This document shows positions 1 to 12,812 of a DNA stretch of 35,629 bases, piece after piece. Location: NCBI GenBank assembly GCA_052034295.1, contig JBPOIS010000034.1, forward strand, positions 1-35,629, in the 5' to 3' direction. The position numbers were made by a program, and so were the translations under genes. Below the pieces are notes generated by a model that saw nothing but the letters and a program-made list of their open reading frames with translations, was not told where the DNA came from and ran no database searches. This DNA is from JBPOIS01 sp052034295. Its GTDB lineage: Bacteria > Pseudomonadota > Gammaproteobacteria > Pseudomonadales > Moraxellaceae. The stretch's first letter is position 1, and the number at the start of each line of letters is the position of its first letter.

Positions 1-485
1 GTGACAGTGCGGGCGGCAATCTGGCCGCGGTGGTGGCCCAGCTGGCCCGTGACCTGCCCTGTCGGCCCTGCGCCCAGTTGCTGATTTATCCGGTGGTGGA
101 TGTGGGCGAATTCTATCCCTCGCACCAAACCTACAGTGACGGGCTGTTTTTGAGCCAGTCGGACATGGATTTTGCCACCCTGCACTATGTGGGCCAGTCC
201 GACCGCCACGACCCACGCATCAGCCCGCTGCGGGGCGACCTGCAAAACCTGCCGCCCGCACTGGTGGTCACGGCAGAGCTGGACGTGCTGCGCGACGAGG
301 GCGAGCTGTACGCACAGCGGCTGCGTGAAGCAGGCAACCGGGTCGAGCAGGGGCGCTTCTGCAGCCTGCCGCATGGCTTCATCAACATGACGCCGATTCA
401 CGCCCCGGCACTGGACGCCACCGTGCGCATGGGCCACCAGCTCCGGCAACTGCTGGCGGAATTGCGCACACAGCCTGCGGCCTAA
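1..485 (+). CDS. Alpha/beta hydrolase fold-3 (HSL-family) esterase, 3' part
   Basis: The reading frame is open from the window edge (codons at 3, 6, 9...) and stops with TAA at 483-485; the start lies upstream of the window. The first residues, DSAGGNLAA, are the nucleophile elbow of the hormone-sensitive lipase (family IV) esterases, normally GDSAGG, with Ser as the nucleophile. The other two triad residues are visible downstream: Asp in AELDVLRDEG and His in SLPHGFIN. These enzymes hydrolyse short-chain carboxylic esters, usually in the cytoplasm. The oxyanion-hole motif HGGG would be in the missing N-terminal part, so about half of a typical 310-residue enzyme is present. The substrate cannot be told. 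It converges with tsaC across a repeat-rich spacer. Confidence 0.88.
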   Translation, partial: DSAGGNLAAVVAQLARDLPCRPCAQLLIYPVVDVGEFYPSHQTYSDGLFLSQSDMDFATLHYVGQSDRHDPRISPLRGDLQNLPPALVVTAELDVLRDEGELYAQRLREAGNRVEQGRFCSLPHGFINMTPIHAPALDATVRMGHQLRQLLAELRTQPAA

Positions 486-499
486 CGCCCTGCCCCACC

Positions 500-534
500 C
501 AGACGCTGCGGCCGTGGCGTCTGTGGTTTTGCTT
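500..534 (+). terminator. Probable intrinsic terminator of the esterase gene
   Basis: A 7-bp perfect stem, CAGACGC (500-506) with GCGTCTG (517-523), is followed by TGGTTTTGCTTTT. It starts 15 bases after the esterase stop. The T-run is interrupted, so strength is uncertain. Confidence 0.5.
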
Positions 535-601
535 TTGAAAGTCTTCGCCCCTTGGCTATCCTTCACGCAATGCGTGAAGCCCCGCAACGGTCCGAGCCCG
601 C

Positions 602-893
602 GCAGCCTACAAATCCCGTGCCCTGAGCGCAGTCGAAGGGCGGGCTTCAAAGCCGCTCAGCCAGCACAAAACCGCTTTTGCTTTTTAACCGCCTTCGTCC
701 CTCAACCGCAACCCACTACGGGGAAAGTCCCCGCAATTGTTCGAGCAGGACCAAAGCTGACCCGTCCGAAAGACCGCTTCAGCCAGGCATCCCCACCGGG
801 CACAGCAGCCCGCGAGTTTTGCGGGGACAGATGGTTTTGCCGACTTTTGCCCCAACAAAAGTCGGTCGCCGAAGGCCAAACCTGCCATCCTGA
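602..893 (+). repeat. Composite dispersed intergenic repeat, copy A
   Basis: This fills most of the 467-base gene-free spacer between two converging genes. Three modules recur at 20508-20913. Module P (615-640, around CCCTGAGCGCAGTCG) matches 20888-20913 with 2 differences in 26. Module M2/M3 (641-747, from CGGGCTTC through CCCCGCAATTGTTCGAG) matches 20598-20700 imperfectly. Module M1 (812-893, from GAGTTTTGCGGGG) matches 20508-20590. M1 contains a perfect 9-bp hairpin, CGACTTTTG / CAAAAGTCG, with a 6-base loop (841-864). The open frames crossing it differ between copies and resemble no protein I know, so I regard it as non-coding. Module order is P-M2-M3-M1 here and M1-M2-M3-M1-P at the other site. 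Confidence 0.75.
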
Positions 894-913
894 ACACCAC
901 CGAAAAGCAGCCC

Positions 914-940
914 GCCAAAACTGCTTTGGCCAGATTTTTT
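914..940 (+). terminator. Possible second plus-strand terminator
   Basis: GCCAAA (914-919) pairs with TTTGGC (925-930) around a 5-base loop, and TTTTTT follows at 935-940 after a 4-base gap. It lies just beyond the 3' end of the converging tsaC gene and could stop read-through from the esterase side. The stem is short. Confidence 0.35.
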
Positions 941-952
941 CCAGCACCCCAT

Positions 953-1513
953 TCACCCCGCCCGGATCACCTCACCACTGGCCAGATCAATGATCGCACT
1001 GGGCCGCTCAGCCCCACCCAGCGCCCCGGGCACAATCCACACCTGATCGCCAAAATAATCCCACACCGCTTCGGCACTCATCGCCGCCGCCAGCCCCGAG
1101 GGATTGGCACTGGTGGACACCAGCGGGCCAAACTGCTGGCACAGCGCCTGCACCACCGGATGCGCCGACACCCGTACCGCAATGCGGCCATGATGGCCGG
1201 TCAGCAGCGCTGGATAGGGCGAGGGCTGCGGCAAGGGCAACAGATAAGTGACAAAACCGGGCCAGTCCTGCTCAAGCCGGGCCCGCTGCACCGCGCTCAG
1301 GCCCTGCAACAGCGGCTGGATCTGTGCCAGCGAAGCCGCCACCAGAATCAGCCCCTTGGCGCTGTCGCGGCCTTTCATGTCAATCAGGCGCTGTAGCGCT
1401 TCGGGATTGTGCGGGTCACAGCCCAGTCCCCACACCCCTTCGGTGGGGTAGGCGAGGAGACCGCCAGCCTGCAGATGCGCGGCCAGTGCAGGGGGGATCG
1501 GGGTCGGGGTCAT
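953..1513 (-). CDS. tsaC: Threonylcarbamoyl-AMP synthase (YrdC/Sua5 family)
   Basis: A 186-residue single-domain YrdC protein, close to E. coli TsaC (190), so the short form without the Sua5 C-terminal domain. The family makes L-threonylcarbamoyl-AMP from threonine, bicarbonate and ATP; TsaB/D/E then transfer the carbamoyl group to A37 of ANN-decoding tRNAs (t6A). N-terminal LLAYPTEGVWGLGCDP is the YrdC nucleotide-binding motif, followed by the conserved K/R segment MKGRDSAKGLILV and STSAN-PSG near residue 150. The ATG at 1513 has a strong Shine-Dalgarno sequence, GGAGG, 8 bases upstream. It is last in tsaP-dprA-tsaC, 33 bases after dprA, the order seen in Pseudomonas. Confidence 0.95.
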   Translation of the reverse strand: MTPTPIPPALAAHLQAGGLLAYPTEGVWGLGCDPHNPEALQRLIDMKGRDSAKGLILVAASLAQIQPLLQGLSAVQRARLEQDWPGFVTYLLPLPQPSPYPALLTGHHGRIAVRVSAHPVVQALCQQFGPLVSTSANPSGLAAAMSAEAVWDYFGDQVWIVPGALGGAERPSAIIDLASGEVIRAG

Positions 1514-1546
1514 CGGGTTTTCCTCCAGAAGGCAGGATCAGGGACA

Positions 1547-2680
1547 TCACTGCCGACAGCGTTGATACCAGCCGTTCTGCTGCATCGCCAGCCCGGCCAG
1601 TTCCAGTTCCAGCAGGGCCGCCATCAGCGTGCTGACCTCCATCGCCAACCGCTCCACCAGCACATCCACGGCCTGCCCCTGCCAGTCCAGTACCCCCAGC
1701 AACTGCCGGGCCGGATCGGACAGTCCATCCAGAGTGGGGACGGGCCGTGGGTCTGCCGCTTCTGGCACCGGCTGGAGCGGACTGCGCGGCAAATTCAGGT
1801 CTTCCAGCAGCTCAGCCATGCAGGTCACCAGTGTGGCCCCTTCGCGGATCAGCTGGTGGCAGCCTGCGGCCTGTGGATTGTCCACATGGCCAGGCAGTGC
1901 AAACACCTGCCGCCCCTGCTCGGCGGCCAGCGTGGCGGTGATCAGCGAACCACTGCCCTGCGCGGCCTCAATCACCAGCGTGGCCAGCGACAGCCCACTG
2001 ACCACCCGGTTGCGGCGCGGGAAATGATAATCCCGGGCCGGGGTGCCCGGCAAAAATTCCGACACCAGCGCACCGCCTGCCGCCAGCAACTGGTCGGCCA
2101 GGGCACGGTGATTGGCCGGGTAGACCTGATCCACCCCACTGCCCAGCACCGCCACGGTTCGCCCGCCGCCCACCGCCAGCGCCCCCTGATGCGCCTCGCT
2201 GTCGATGCCATGGGCCAGTCCGCTGACCACCCACAGGCCGGCTTCCGCCAGTTCGCGGGCGCAGCGGCGCGCCAGTTGCCGTCCCGAAGCCGTGGGTCTG
2301 CGTGTGCCCACCACCGCCACCTGCGGCTGTAGCAGGGCCTGCACTTCCCCCTGCACCCACAGGAACGGTGGCGGATCGGCGATTTCGCTGAGCAGCCGTG
2401 GGTAGCCCGCCTGCCCGGCCAGCAGCACGGCAAACTCCTGCCGGGCCCAGCGCTCCAGCAGCTGATCGACCCCGGCGCGGATCCGGCGCACCTGTTCGGG
2501 CTGCTGCCAGCGTGCACAGTGGCGGGCATCCACCCCAGCCTGCTGCCAGCGTGCCACCGGCGCAGCCAGCGCGGCATCCACCCCGCCAAAGGCCCGCACA
2601 CACTGCTGATAGGCGATGCTGGATTGATTGACGGCGGCCCACAGCGTCCACGCCGCCCGTAATGATTCTTCTGGCATCAT
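1547..2680 (-). CDS. dprA: DNA-processing protein DprA (Smf)
   Basis: DprA binds incoming single-stranded DNA during natural transformation and loads RecA. The 377-residue protein has the family layout: an N-terminal helical/SAM-like region (about 1-75), the Rossmann-like DNA-binding core (about 80-290) and a C-terminal winged-helix (DML1-like) domain (about 315-375). Core motifs: VVGTRRPTASG (123-133), SGLAHGID (153-160), FPRRNR (220-225), GSGSLITA (242-249) and LPGHVDNP (262-269). Two consecutive ATG codons (2680 and 2677) are possible starts. A strong terminator separates it from tsaP upstream, so dprA-tsaC probably also has its own promoter in the AT-rich stretch 2690-2730, though no clear -35/-10 pair is visible there. 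Confidence 0.95.
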   Translation of the reverse strand: MMPEESLRAAWTLWAAVNQSSIAYQQCVRAFGGVDAALAAPVARWQQAGVDARHCARWQQPEQVRRIRAGVDQLLERWARQEFAVLLAGQAGYPRLLSEIADPPPFLWVQGEVQALLQPQVAVVGTRRPTASGRQLARRCARELAEAGLWVVSGLAHGIDSEAHQGALAVGGGRTVAVLGSGVDQVYPANHRALADQLLAAGGALVSEFLPGTPARDYHFPRRNRVVSGLSLATLVIEAAQGSGSLITATLAAEQGRQVFALPGHVDNPQAAGCHQLIREGATLVTCMAELLEDLNLPRSPLQPVPEAADPRPVPTLDGLSDPARQLLGVLDWQGQAVDVLVERLAMEVSTLMAALLELELAGLAMQQNGWYQRCRQ

Positions 2681-2758
2681 GGCGTTTTTCTGCCTGAATT
2701 GAGTTTGATTTATTTAAAAAAATAGTTGGCCTGAACCTGAACCGCATCAGATCCCGGC

Positions 2759-2785
2759 AAAAAACGGCCGCCCCGGAGGGCGGCC
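2759..2785 (-). terminator. Intrinsic terminator after tsaP
   Basis: Read on the minus strand: GGCCGCCC, a 4-base loop, GGGCGGCC, then G and TTTTTT (the A-run 2759-2764 on the plus strand). It begins 7 bases after the tsaP stop and is a textbook Rho-independent terminator with an 8-bp GC stem. Confidence 0.9.
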
Positions 2786-2792
2786 ACCGGAC

Positions 2793-3926
2793 TCACTCGC
2801 TGTCGATCGGCGGACGCACTTCATCGCCCACCTTGAGGGGGGCAGCGGCTTCGAGCACATAGGCATAGCTCATTTTTTCAAAGCTGCGGAACACCATCAC
2901 CAGACCGGCCCGCTCGCTGGGCAGGCGCACCGAATCCCTGCGCTTGGGATCCAGCACCAGGGCACCGCGCTGGTGAATGGCCAGCACCTGACCCGGCTGC
3001 ACGCCTTCACGCGCGCCACGGTTGAGGGCAATCACGCTGTTGTTGCCGGCCGTGCCCACCGAATCCATCACCCGGATCAGCCGTCCCGGCAGGATGTTCT
3101 TGGCATTGGTGGGGTAAAAAATCGGCGGATAGGCTTCACCCTGCTCCGGCAGGACCAGATCACCCTCGCGCACTTCCTGCTGGAACGAATCGGTCAGGCG
3201 CACCGAGGCCACATCACCATTCTGCTCGATCACCAGACCCCGGGCGACCTGGCGCATTTCATAGCCGAGGGTTTCCTGGGTTTCCGGATCGGCATAGCGC
3301 TCACCCTGACGGTACACCCCATACACGTCACCGACGTTCAGGGCCTTGCTGCGCACGTAGATGATGTCGCCGGCTGCGGTGATCACGTGGCGCTCACGGG
3401 CCGCCAGCACATAGGGGGCATTGTGCAGGGTGGCATAGTCCATCACCGTGGCCTGGGTCAGCCAGCTGCGGATCTCCGACAGCGGAATCGCCGGAACCGC
3501 CGAGTCCAGCGGCTCCACCCGGATGCGCGCACTCAGCCGGGCGTCGCCACCGCCGGTGGTGATGCGGCGTACCACGCCCTCACAGCCATCGCCCTGATCC
3601 ACGCCCACGACCTGACGGCCACCAATGCTGCACAGCAGCAGGCGATCGCCCGGATAGATCAGGTGGGGGTTTTTGACCTGTGGGTTGGTGGCCCAGATTT
3701 CCGGCCAGCGCCAGGGGGAGCGCAGGTAATGCCGGGCAATGTCCCACAGGGTGTCGCCTTTTTTGACCACATACACATTGGGTGCATCCGCGCGCACCGC
3801 GGGTGGCGGGTTGTTGGCCTGTGCCACACCCGGCAGCATGCCGAGCCCGAGGCCAGCGGCCAGAACCCAGGCCGGCAAGGTGCGCTGAACCCACGAAGTC
3901 TGGGCCTTAGACGCTACTGCTTTCAT
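2793..3926 (-). CDS. tsaP: Exported LysM-domain protein, probable type IV pilus secretin-associated TsaP
   Basis: The 377-residue protein has a signal peptide (cleavage after about residue 37, GVAQA) and one LysM domain at 51-98 (YVVKKGDTLWDIARHYL... through YPGDRLLL), which binds peptidoglycan. A long C-terminal part (about 110-377) has no catalytic motif I recognise. Position next to dprA and divergent from def is that of Pseudomonas PA0020, the TsaP homologue that associates with the PilQ secretin and peptidoglycan; TsaP proteins carry LysM then a FlgT-like C-terminal domain. The FlgT-like part is assumed from the family, not seen. The start ATG has GGGACAGG upstream. Despite the similar name it is unrelated to tsaC. 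Identity as a LysM exported protein is firm; the pilus role is inferred from synteny. Confidence 0.8.
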   Translation of the reverse strand: MKAVASKAQTSWVQRTLPAWVLAAGLGLGMLPGVAQANNPPPAVRADAPNVYVVKKGDTLWDIARHYLRSPWRWPEIWATNPQVKNPHLIYPGDRLLLCSIGGRQVVGVDQGDGCEGVVRRITTGGGDARLSARIRVEPLDSAVPAIPLSEIRSWLTQATVMDYATLHNAPYVLAARERHVITAAGDIIYVRSKALNVGDVYGVYRQGERYADPETQETLGYEMRQVARGLVIEQNGDVASVRLTDSFQQEVREGDLVLPEQGEAYPPIFYPTNAKNILPGRLIRVMDSVGTAGNNSVIALNRGAREGVQPGQVLAIHQRGALVLDPKRRDSVRLPSERAGLVMVFRSFEKMSYAYVLEAAAPLKVGDEVRPPIDSE

Positions 3927-4075
3927 TATCCTGTCCCTATTGTGAAAAAATCGCTCTCAGGCGTAACCAGCAAAGCAATGTGTTATGTCGTGGCCATCCT
4001 GCAGTGTCTGCGCACCCGGCGGCGGTCCGCCTGCTGCGCATCCCACAGGGCAGCTACAATGCACCATCTGAACCT

Positions 4076-4084
4076 TGCTATACT
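4076..4084 (+). promoter_or_regulatory. Extended -10 promoter upstream of def
   Basis: TGCTATACT fits the extended -10 consensus TGnTATAAT with one mismatch. No good -35 is present 16-18 bases upstream, which is common for extended -10 promoters. Transcription would start near 4091, leaving an 85-base leader before def. The rest of the 3927-4175 spacer must also hold the divergent tsaP promoter, which I could not place convincingly. Confidence 0.45.
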
Positions 4085-4175
4085 GGCAGGCAGATGACCC
4101 CTTTTGACTGCCTTTACGATACGGCTTTCACCGAATGGTGTCCAGATGGGGCACCCCAGAGAAAATGAGGACGAA

Positions 4176-4691
4176 ATGGCAGTTTTGCCGATTTTGCAGT
4201 TTCCCGATCCCCGCCTGCGCACGGTGGCGCGGCCCGTGGCGCAGGTCGATGATCAGATCCGCCAGCTGATCGATGACATGTTTGAAACCATGTACGACGC
4301 CAAGGGCATCGGCCTGGCCGCCAGTCAGGTGGACCAGCACCTGCAGCTGATCGTGATGGACCTGTCCGAGGACCGCAGCCAGCCGCTGGTGTTCATCAAT
4401 CCCCGCATCACCCCGCTGACCGAAGAACAGCTGCCCTATGAAGAAGGCTGTCTGTCCGTGCCGCAGGTGTATGACAAGGTCACCCGTCCCGCCCGGGTGC
4501 GCATCGAGGCACTGGACCGCCAGGGCCAGCCGTTCGTGCAGGACGCCGATGGCCTGCTGGCCGTGTGCATCCAGCATGAGATGGACCATCTCGATGGCAA
4601 GCTGTTTGTGGATTATCTGTCGCCGCTGAAGCGCCAGCGCATCCGCGAAAAACTCTCCAAACGCGAGCGCCAGCTCGTGCGCCGGGGCTGA
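4176..4691 (+). CDS. def: Peptide deformylase
   Basis: This metalloenzyme removes the formyl group from the N-terminal fMet of nascent proteins. The 171-residue product has all three motifs: GIGLAASQ (44-51), EGCLSVP (90-96, Cys92 a metal ligand) and QHEMDHLDG (133-141, with His134 and His138 as ligands and Glu135 catalytic). Length matches E. coli Def (169). The frame is open upstream to 4104, but the start at 4176 gives the conserved N-terminus MAVLPILQFPDPRLR and has GAGG at 4167-4170; the extra residues upstream look non-native. It is followed after 4 bases by the carbonic anhydrase gene. The usual downstream partner fmt is absent here and lies at 13402. Confidence 0.97.
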   Translation: MAVLPILQFPDPRLRTVARPVAQVDDQIRQLIDDMFETMYDAKGIGLAASQVDQHLQLIVMDLSEDRSQPLVFINPRITPLTEEQLPYEEGCLSVPQVYDKVTRPARVRIEALDRQGQPFVQDADGLLAVCIQHEMDHLDGKLFVDYLSPLKRQRIREKLSKRERQLVRRG

Positions 4692-4695
4692 CGCC

Positions 4696-5313
4696 ATGCC
4701 GCTCCGGGGATTACTGGCCAGCAACCGGCAGTGGGCCGCCCGCACCGCCGGGGACGATCCGGATTTTTTCAACCGGCTGGCCAACCAGCAGGCACCGCAG
4801 TACCTGTGGATTGGCTGTAGCGACAGCCGGGTGCCCTCCACCCAGCTGGTGGACCTGGCCCCGGGTGAGATGTTCGTGCACCGCAACGTCGCCAATCAGG
4901 TGATCCACACCGATTTCAACTGCCTGTCGGTGTTGCAGTTTGCGGTTGAGGTGCTGCAGGTGCGCCACATCATCGTCACCGGGCACTACCAGTGTGGCGG
5001 GGTCAAGGCGGCCTATGCCGACACCCGGCTGGGCCTGATCGACAACTGGCTGCGGCCCATCCAGGCGATTGCCGCATTGCATGAAGCCGAGCTGGACGCC
5101 CTGCCGCCTGAGCGGCGCTTTGATCGCCTGTGCGAGCTGAATGTGATGGAACAGGTGCGCCATGTGGCGCAGACCACCATCGTGCAGGATGCGTGGGCGC
5201 GCGGCCAGCCGCTGCAGGTACATGGCTGGATTTACAATGTGGCTGACGGGCTGCTGCACGACCTCAGGGTCAGTTTGTCGGCGGCTGCGGATGTTGCACC
5301 CAGACTGCCCTGA
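4696..5313 (+). CDS. can: Beta-class carbonic anhydrase
   Basis: It interconverts CO2 and bicarbonate, supplying bicarbonate for carboxylases. The 205-residue protein has the beta-class zinc site: Cys41 and Asp43-Arg45 (GCSDSR, 40-45) and His97 with Cys100 (GHYQCGG, 96-102). FVHRNVANQV (60-69) and the 205-residue length fit the E. coli Can type. The start lies 4 bases after the def stop, so the two are probably co-transcribed; the Shine-Dalgarno sequence is weak and translational coupling is likely. The bicarbonate pool may also serve TsaC and arginine/fatty-acid synthesis, but that is general physiology, not shown by the context. Confidence 0.95.
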   Translation: MPLRGLLASNRQWAARTAGDDPDFFNRLANQQAPQYLWIGCSDSRVPSTQLVDLAPGEMFVHRNVANQVIHTDFNCLSVLQFAVEVLQVRHIIVTGHYQCGGVKAAYADTRLGLIDNWLRPIQAIAALHEAELDALPPERRFDRLCELNVMEQVRHVAQTTIVQDAWARGQPLQVHGWIYNVADGLLHDLRVSLSAAADVAPRLP

Positions 5314-5320
5314 TTTGTTC

Positions 5321-5349
5321 TTGAATCTGCCCCCCTTTGGGATTATCTT
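5321..5349 (+). promoter_or_regulatory. Possible sigma-70 promoter of speC
   Basis: TTGAAT (5321-5326) and TATCTT (5344-5349) are separated by 17 bases; each matches 4 of 6 consensus positions. It lies in the 99-base gap between the carbonic anhydrase gene and speC. Confidence 0.4.
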
Positions 5350-5412
5350 TTGCAGGCTTTTTCACGAGTCTGCCCTCCCCCTTTTTTTCCTCGTCCACCG
5401 GATCGATTGCGT

Positions 5413-6582
5413 ATGCGCCTGAATGACTATTGCTCCCCTGCGGAGTGGGAAAAAATCCAGAATTTTGCCCAGGACAAGGAAACCCCCTTTCTGGTCGTCG
5501 ATCTGGAAATCATTCGCCAAAAATACCAGGAGCTGATCGGCTGCTTCCCCATGGCCAAGGTGCACTACGCCATGAAGGCCAATCCGGGCGAGCCGGTGGT
5601 GAACCTGCTGCGTGACCTGGGGTCATGCTTTGACTGTGCGTCGATTTTTGAGCTGCAGCGGGTGCTGGACGCTGGTGTGGAGCCGGATCGCATTTCCTAT
5701 GGCAACACCATCAAGAAAGCCGCCCATGTGAAATGGGCCTATGAGCGTGGCATCCGCCTGTTTGCCACCGACTCCAAGGCTGACCTGCAGAACATCGCCG
5801 AGCAGGCCCCCGGCTCCAAGGTGTTTGTGCGCATTCTGGTCAGTGGCGGCGAAACCGCCGAGTGGCCGCTGTCGCGCAAGTTTGGCTGCCATCCGGATGT
5901 GGCCATCGACCTGCTGGTGCAGGCCAAACAGCTGGGGCTGGTGCCCTACGGGATTTCCTTCCACGTCGGCAGTCAGCAAAAGGACATCGCCGTCTGGGAC
6001 GATGCGCTGTCCAAGGTCAAATACATGTTTGACTGGATGAAGCTGGAAGAAGGCATCAAGCTGCAGATGATCAACATGGGCGGCGGCTTCCCGGCCAACT
6101 ACATCTCCGAGGTCAACACCATCCAGACCTATGCCCAGGAAATCCTGCGCTACCTGCACGACGACTACGGCGATGAGCTGCCGGAAATCATCCTGGAGCC
6201 GGGCCGTTCGCTGGTCGGCGAATCGGGGGTGCTGGTGTCCGAAGTGGTACTGATCTCGCGCAAGTCGCGCACTGACCTGAACCGCTGGGTGTATCTGGAC
6301 GTCGGCCTGTTCCAGGGCCTGATCGAGACGCTGGGCGAAGCGATCAAATACCCGATCTACACCGAAAAAATGGACACCACCTCGGACTATGGCACCGTGG
6401 TGCTGGCTGGCCCGACCTGTGACTCGACCGACATCATGTACGAGCAGAGCCACTACCAGCTGCCGCAGAATCTGGCCGTGGGCGACCGCATCTACTGGAT
6501 GACCACCGGCGCCTACACCAACAGCTACAGCTCGGTGGAATTCAACGGCTTCCCGCCGCTGAAGACCTACTACCTGGACTGA
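5413..6582 (+). CDS. speC: Ornithine/lysine decarboxylase, PLP fold type III
   Basis: It decarboxylates ornithine to putrescine, entry to polyamine synthesis, in the cytoplasm. At 389 residues it is of the eukaryote-like fold-III (alanine racemase-like) type used by Pseudomonas SpeC, not the 700-residue E. coli type. Key residues: PLP lysine Lys55 in HYAMKANPG (51-59), FDCAS (73-77), HVGSQ (184-188), GGGFP (223-227), EPGR (262-265) and the catalytic-site Cys336-Asp337 in GPTCDSTD. The frame extends up to 5350, but the start at 5413 gives MRLNDY, matching relatives in length; it has only a weak GGA 10 bases upstream. Ornithine is the likely substrate; lysine cannot be excluded by eye. It converges with the hybrid kinase gene, sharing a terminator region. 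Confidence 0.9.
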   Translation: MRLNDYCSPAEWEKIQNFAQDKETPFLVVDLEIIRQKYQELIGCFPMAKVHYAMKANPGEPVVNLLRDLGSCFDCASIFELQRVLDAGVEPDRISYGNTIKKAAHVKWAYERGIRLFATDSKADLQNIAEQAPGSKVFVRILVSGGETAEWPLSRKFGCHPDVAIDLLVQAKQLGLVPYGISFHVGSQQKDIAVWDDALSKVKYMFDWMKLEEGIKLQMINMGGGFPANYISEVNTIQTYAQEILRYLHDDYGDELPEIILEPGRSLVGESGVLVSEVVLISRKSRTDLNRWVYLDVGLFQGLIETLGEAIKYPIYTEKMDTTSDYGTVVLAGPTCDSTDIMYEQSHYQLPQNLAVGDRIYWMTTGAYTNSYSSVEFNGFPPLKTYYLD

Positions 6583-6599
6583 GGTCCTGCGCTCTGAAC

Positions 6600-6622
6600 A
6601 AACCGGCCCTGTGCCGGTTTTT

Positions 6623-6623
<1 letters not shown>
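6600..6623 (+). terminator. Intrinsic terminator of speC
   Basis: AAACCGGC (6600-6607) pairs with GCCGGTTT (6613-6620) around a 5-base loop, and the T-run extends to 6623. It starts 17 bases after the speC stop and abuts the stop of the converging kinase gene, for which it may also act weakly. Confidence 0.9.
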
Positions 6624-9357
<2,734 letters not shown>

Positions 9358-9364
<7 letters not shown>

Positions 9365-10644
9365 TCTGCCGCCTGCGCCAGCAGCACTTCCAGCCGCCAG
9401 ACCCGGTACAGCCCGCAAAACCGCCACTGCCGCCCACCGATCTCCAGCTGCATCACCGGCAGGTCCGGCAGCTTCAGGGCCTGCACCACCTGCTGGTGCT
9501 GTGCCAGCCAGTGTGCCGTGCTGGCCGCCTCCGGCAGGGTGGGCAGTCCTTCGAGCGCCAGCCCCTGTTGCAGCGCCCAGGGCGTGGCCATGCAGCGTCC
9601 CCGTGTCCACACCTGCTCCAGCAGCTGCAGGGCTGCACCGAGGCGCTGCGCGGCATCCAGCCCGTGCAGGTAGCGCGCCATCAGCAGGACCGCAGCGGCA
9701 TCCGGCCGACAGAATGGGGCAAAGTCCACCCCGGTCCGCCGCGACAGGCGGCGCAGCAGTGCCCAGTCAAACTGGTCACGCTGTTGGTGCGGCAAAGGCA
9801 AAAACTCCACCAGCACGTTGTAGTGTCCGGCCATTTCACGCTGGATGTACTGCAGCAGAATCCAGGTCAGCGGATCCTCCAGTGCGCCCCAGAACTTCAG
9901 CCGGGGCTGCCGGGCCTGGATGTCTGCCAGCGTGACCGGATCGCTGACCAGATGCTCACGCCACTCGACATGGTCAATCAAAAACACCGGCTCCCCCCGC
10001 AGCGCCTGCTGGTGATGCAAGCGCCGGGTCAGGCGCAGAAAATCATCCACCGCCAGATAGGAACGTCCGGCCAGCACATAGCGCGCCTGCAGCAGCGGTG
10101 CCGTCACCCAGCGACAGGCCAGCAGGCTGCCTTCGGGAGCCGTAGTACCGGCCAGCGTCTGTGCCTGCCGGGCCAGCTGCTGCACAGTGCGCAACTTGCC
10201 GGCCTGTCCCTGCCAGAGCATGTGAAAGACATTCTGCAACAACCGCAAAAAATCCTGATCACGCAGCGGCGTCTGCTGCAGGATCTGCTGGGCCATGGCC
10301 AGATGGGTCGGATCGGGCCAGTGGTGCTGGGCCGGGGGATCAAAGTGATGCTGGTCGGCCAGACAGTGCGCATCCTCCACACTGTAGCGCTGCCAGTCCA
10401 GCGCGGTCAGGCCACCGGGAAAATCCTGGGGGGCCTCGGTGTAAATGTCCAGCTGGATGGGCCACCAGACTGGGTCCATCAATCCGGCCAGCTGCGGCAG
10501 TAGCTGTACGGCCAGATTGCTGTAGGGATCATCCAGGCGCAGCTGCACCACCAGCGGCCCCCGCAGCGGCCGCTGGGGGCGTGACGCCGTGTGCTGCAGC
10601 CAGCGTGAGCGCAGTGGATCCAGCCAGCGACGTCCCCAGCTCAT
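9358..10644 (-). CDS. Tandem HCCA-isomerase/DsbA-like thioredoxin-fold protein, function unknown
   Basis: A 428-residue protein without signal peptide or membrane segment. Two segments look like the first strand-helix of HCCA isomerase/DsbA-type thioredoxin folds: VVQLRLDDPYSNLAVQLLP near residues 30-50 and KFWGALEDPLTWILLQ near 275-295; each carries the D-P-(Y/L)-(S/T) pattern typical of that family. I infer two fused, diverged domains. No CxxC is visible, so it is unlikely to be a dithiol oxidase; HCCA isomerases use glutathione without CxxC. The frame runs up to 10812, but ATG at 10644 is preferred because upstream codons cross the promoter at 10730-10758. Its stop overlaps the start of the hybrid kinase by 7 bases, so the two probably work together. 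The family call is by eye only. Confidence 0.6.
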
Positions 10645-10729
10645 GAGGGCGCAACGCCCCGCACGGGAGGATGGTGTCGTCGTGTGCCCAAGGTCTGCCC
10701 TGCCTGTTCTTGATGTTCTTGATGCAAAA

Positions 10730-10758
10730 AGCATAGGCGGAATTTTGGGTCTTGTCAG
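10730..10758 (-). promoter_or_regulatory. Sigma-70 promoter of the HCCA-like/kinase operon
   Basis: On the minus strand: -35 CTGACA (10758-10753, 5/6), 17-base spacer, -10 TATGCT (10735-10730, 4/6). Transcription would start near 10723, giving an 80-base leader. The same -10 and spacing occur upstream of dsbA. Confidence 0.5.
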
Positions 10759-10839
10759 CAGCCAATCAGGCCATTTACCCCCGGTTGCGCCCGCGCAGAT
10801 GCGCCCCCCCATGAGTGGTCTGTCATGGGTCTGTAGGCC

Positions 10840-10875
10840 AAAAAAAACCAGCCGGGAACACAGGCTGGTTTTTTT
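10840..10875 (-). terminator. Intrinsic terminator of ilvD (symmetric)
   Basis: AACCAGCC (10846-10853) pairs with GGCTGGTT (10863-10870), 9-base loop, with an A-run on the left and T-run on the right, so it can work in both directions. It lies 16 bases beyond the ilvD stop. Only the minus-strand gene ilvD needs it. Confidence 0.9.
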
Positions 10876-10891
10876 GCGGGGCGGACCGGGT

Positions 10892-12586
<1,695 letters not shown>

Positions 12587-12812
12587 GGTGGCTCCTCTGG
12601 GATGGACCTGAAAAAGTAGGCCTTGATTTTATCGGCCCTTGACGCCCAAAAAAAAGCGGTCTGGCCGGATTTGTCCACAGTTTTTGTCTGATTCAGGCCG
12701 TTTATCCACCCCAACTGCGCCAGCAGTCTGAATACCCAATTCAGGGGGTTGATGGGACAGGCCACCGTGGGTCATGTTCAGGGCGAAAACCACCCCACAC
12801 AAGGATCGCCCC

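Noticed and set aside
514..993. Open frame of 159 codons in the spacer after the esterase
   Set aside because: It runs through the repeat modules and into the end of tsaC, has no ribosome-binding site, and corresponding frames in the other copies are broken or different.
9365..9610. 82-residue N-terminal extension of the hybrid kinase frame
   Set aside because: It overlaps the conserved end of the upstream gene in another frame and reads as Gly/Ala-rich noise; the ATG at 9364 fits the coupling overlap and puts the first membrane helix near the N-terminus.
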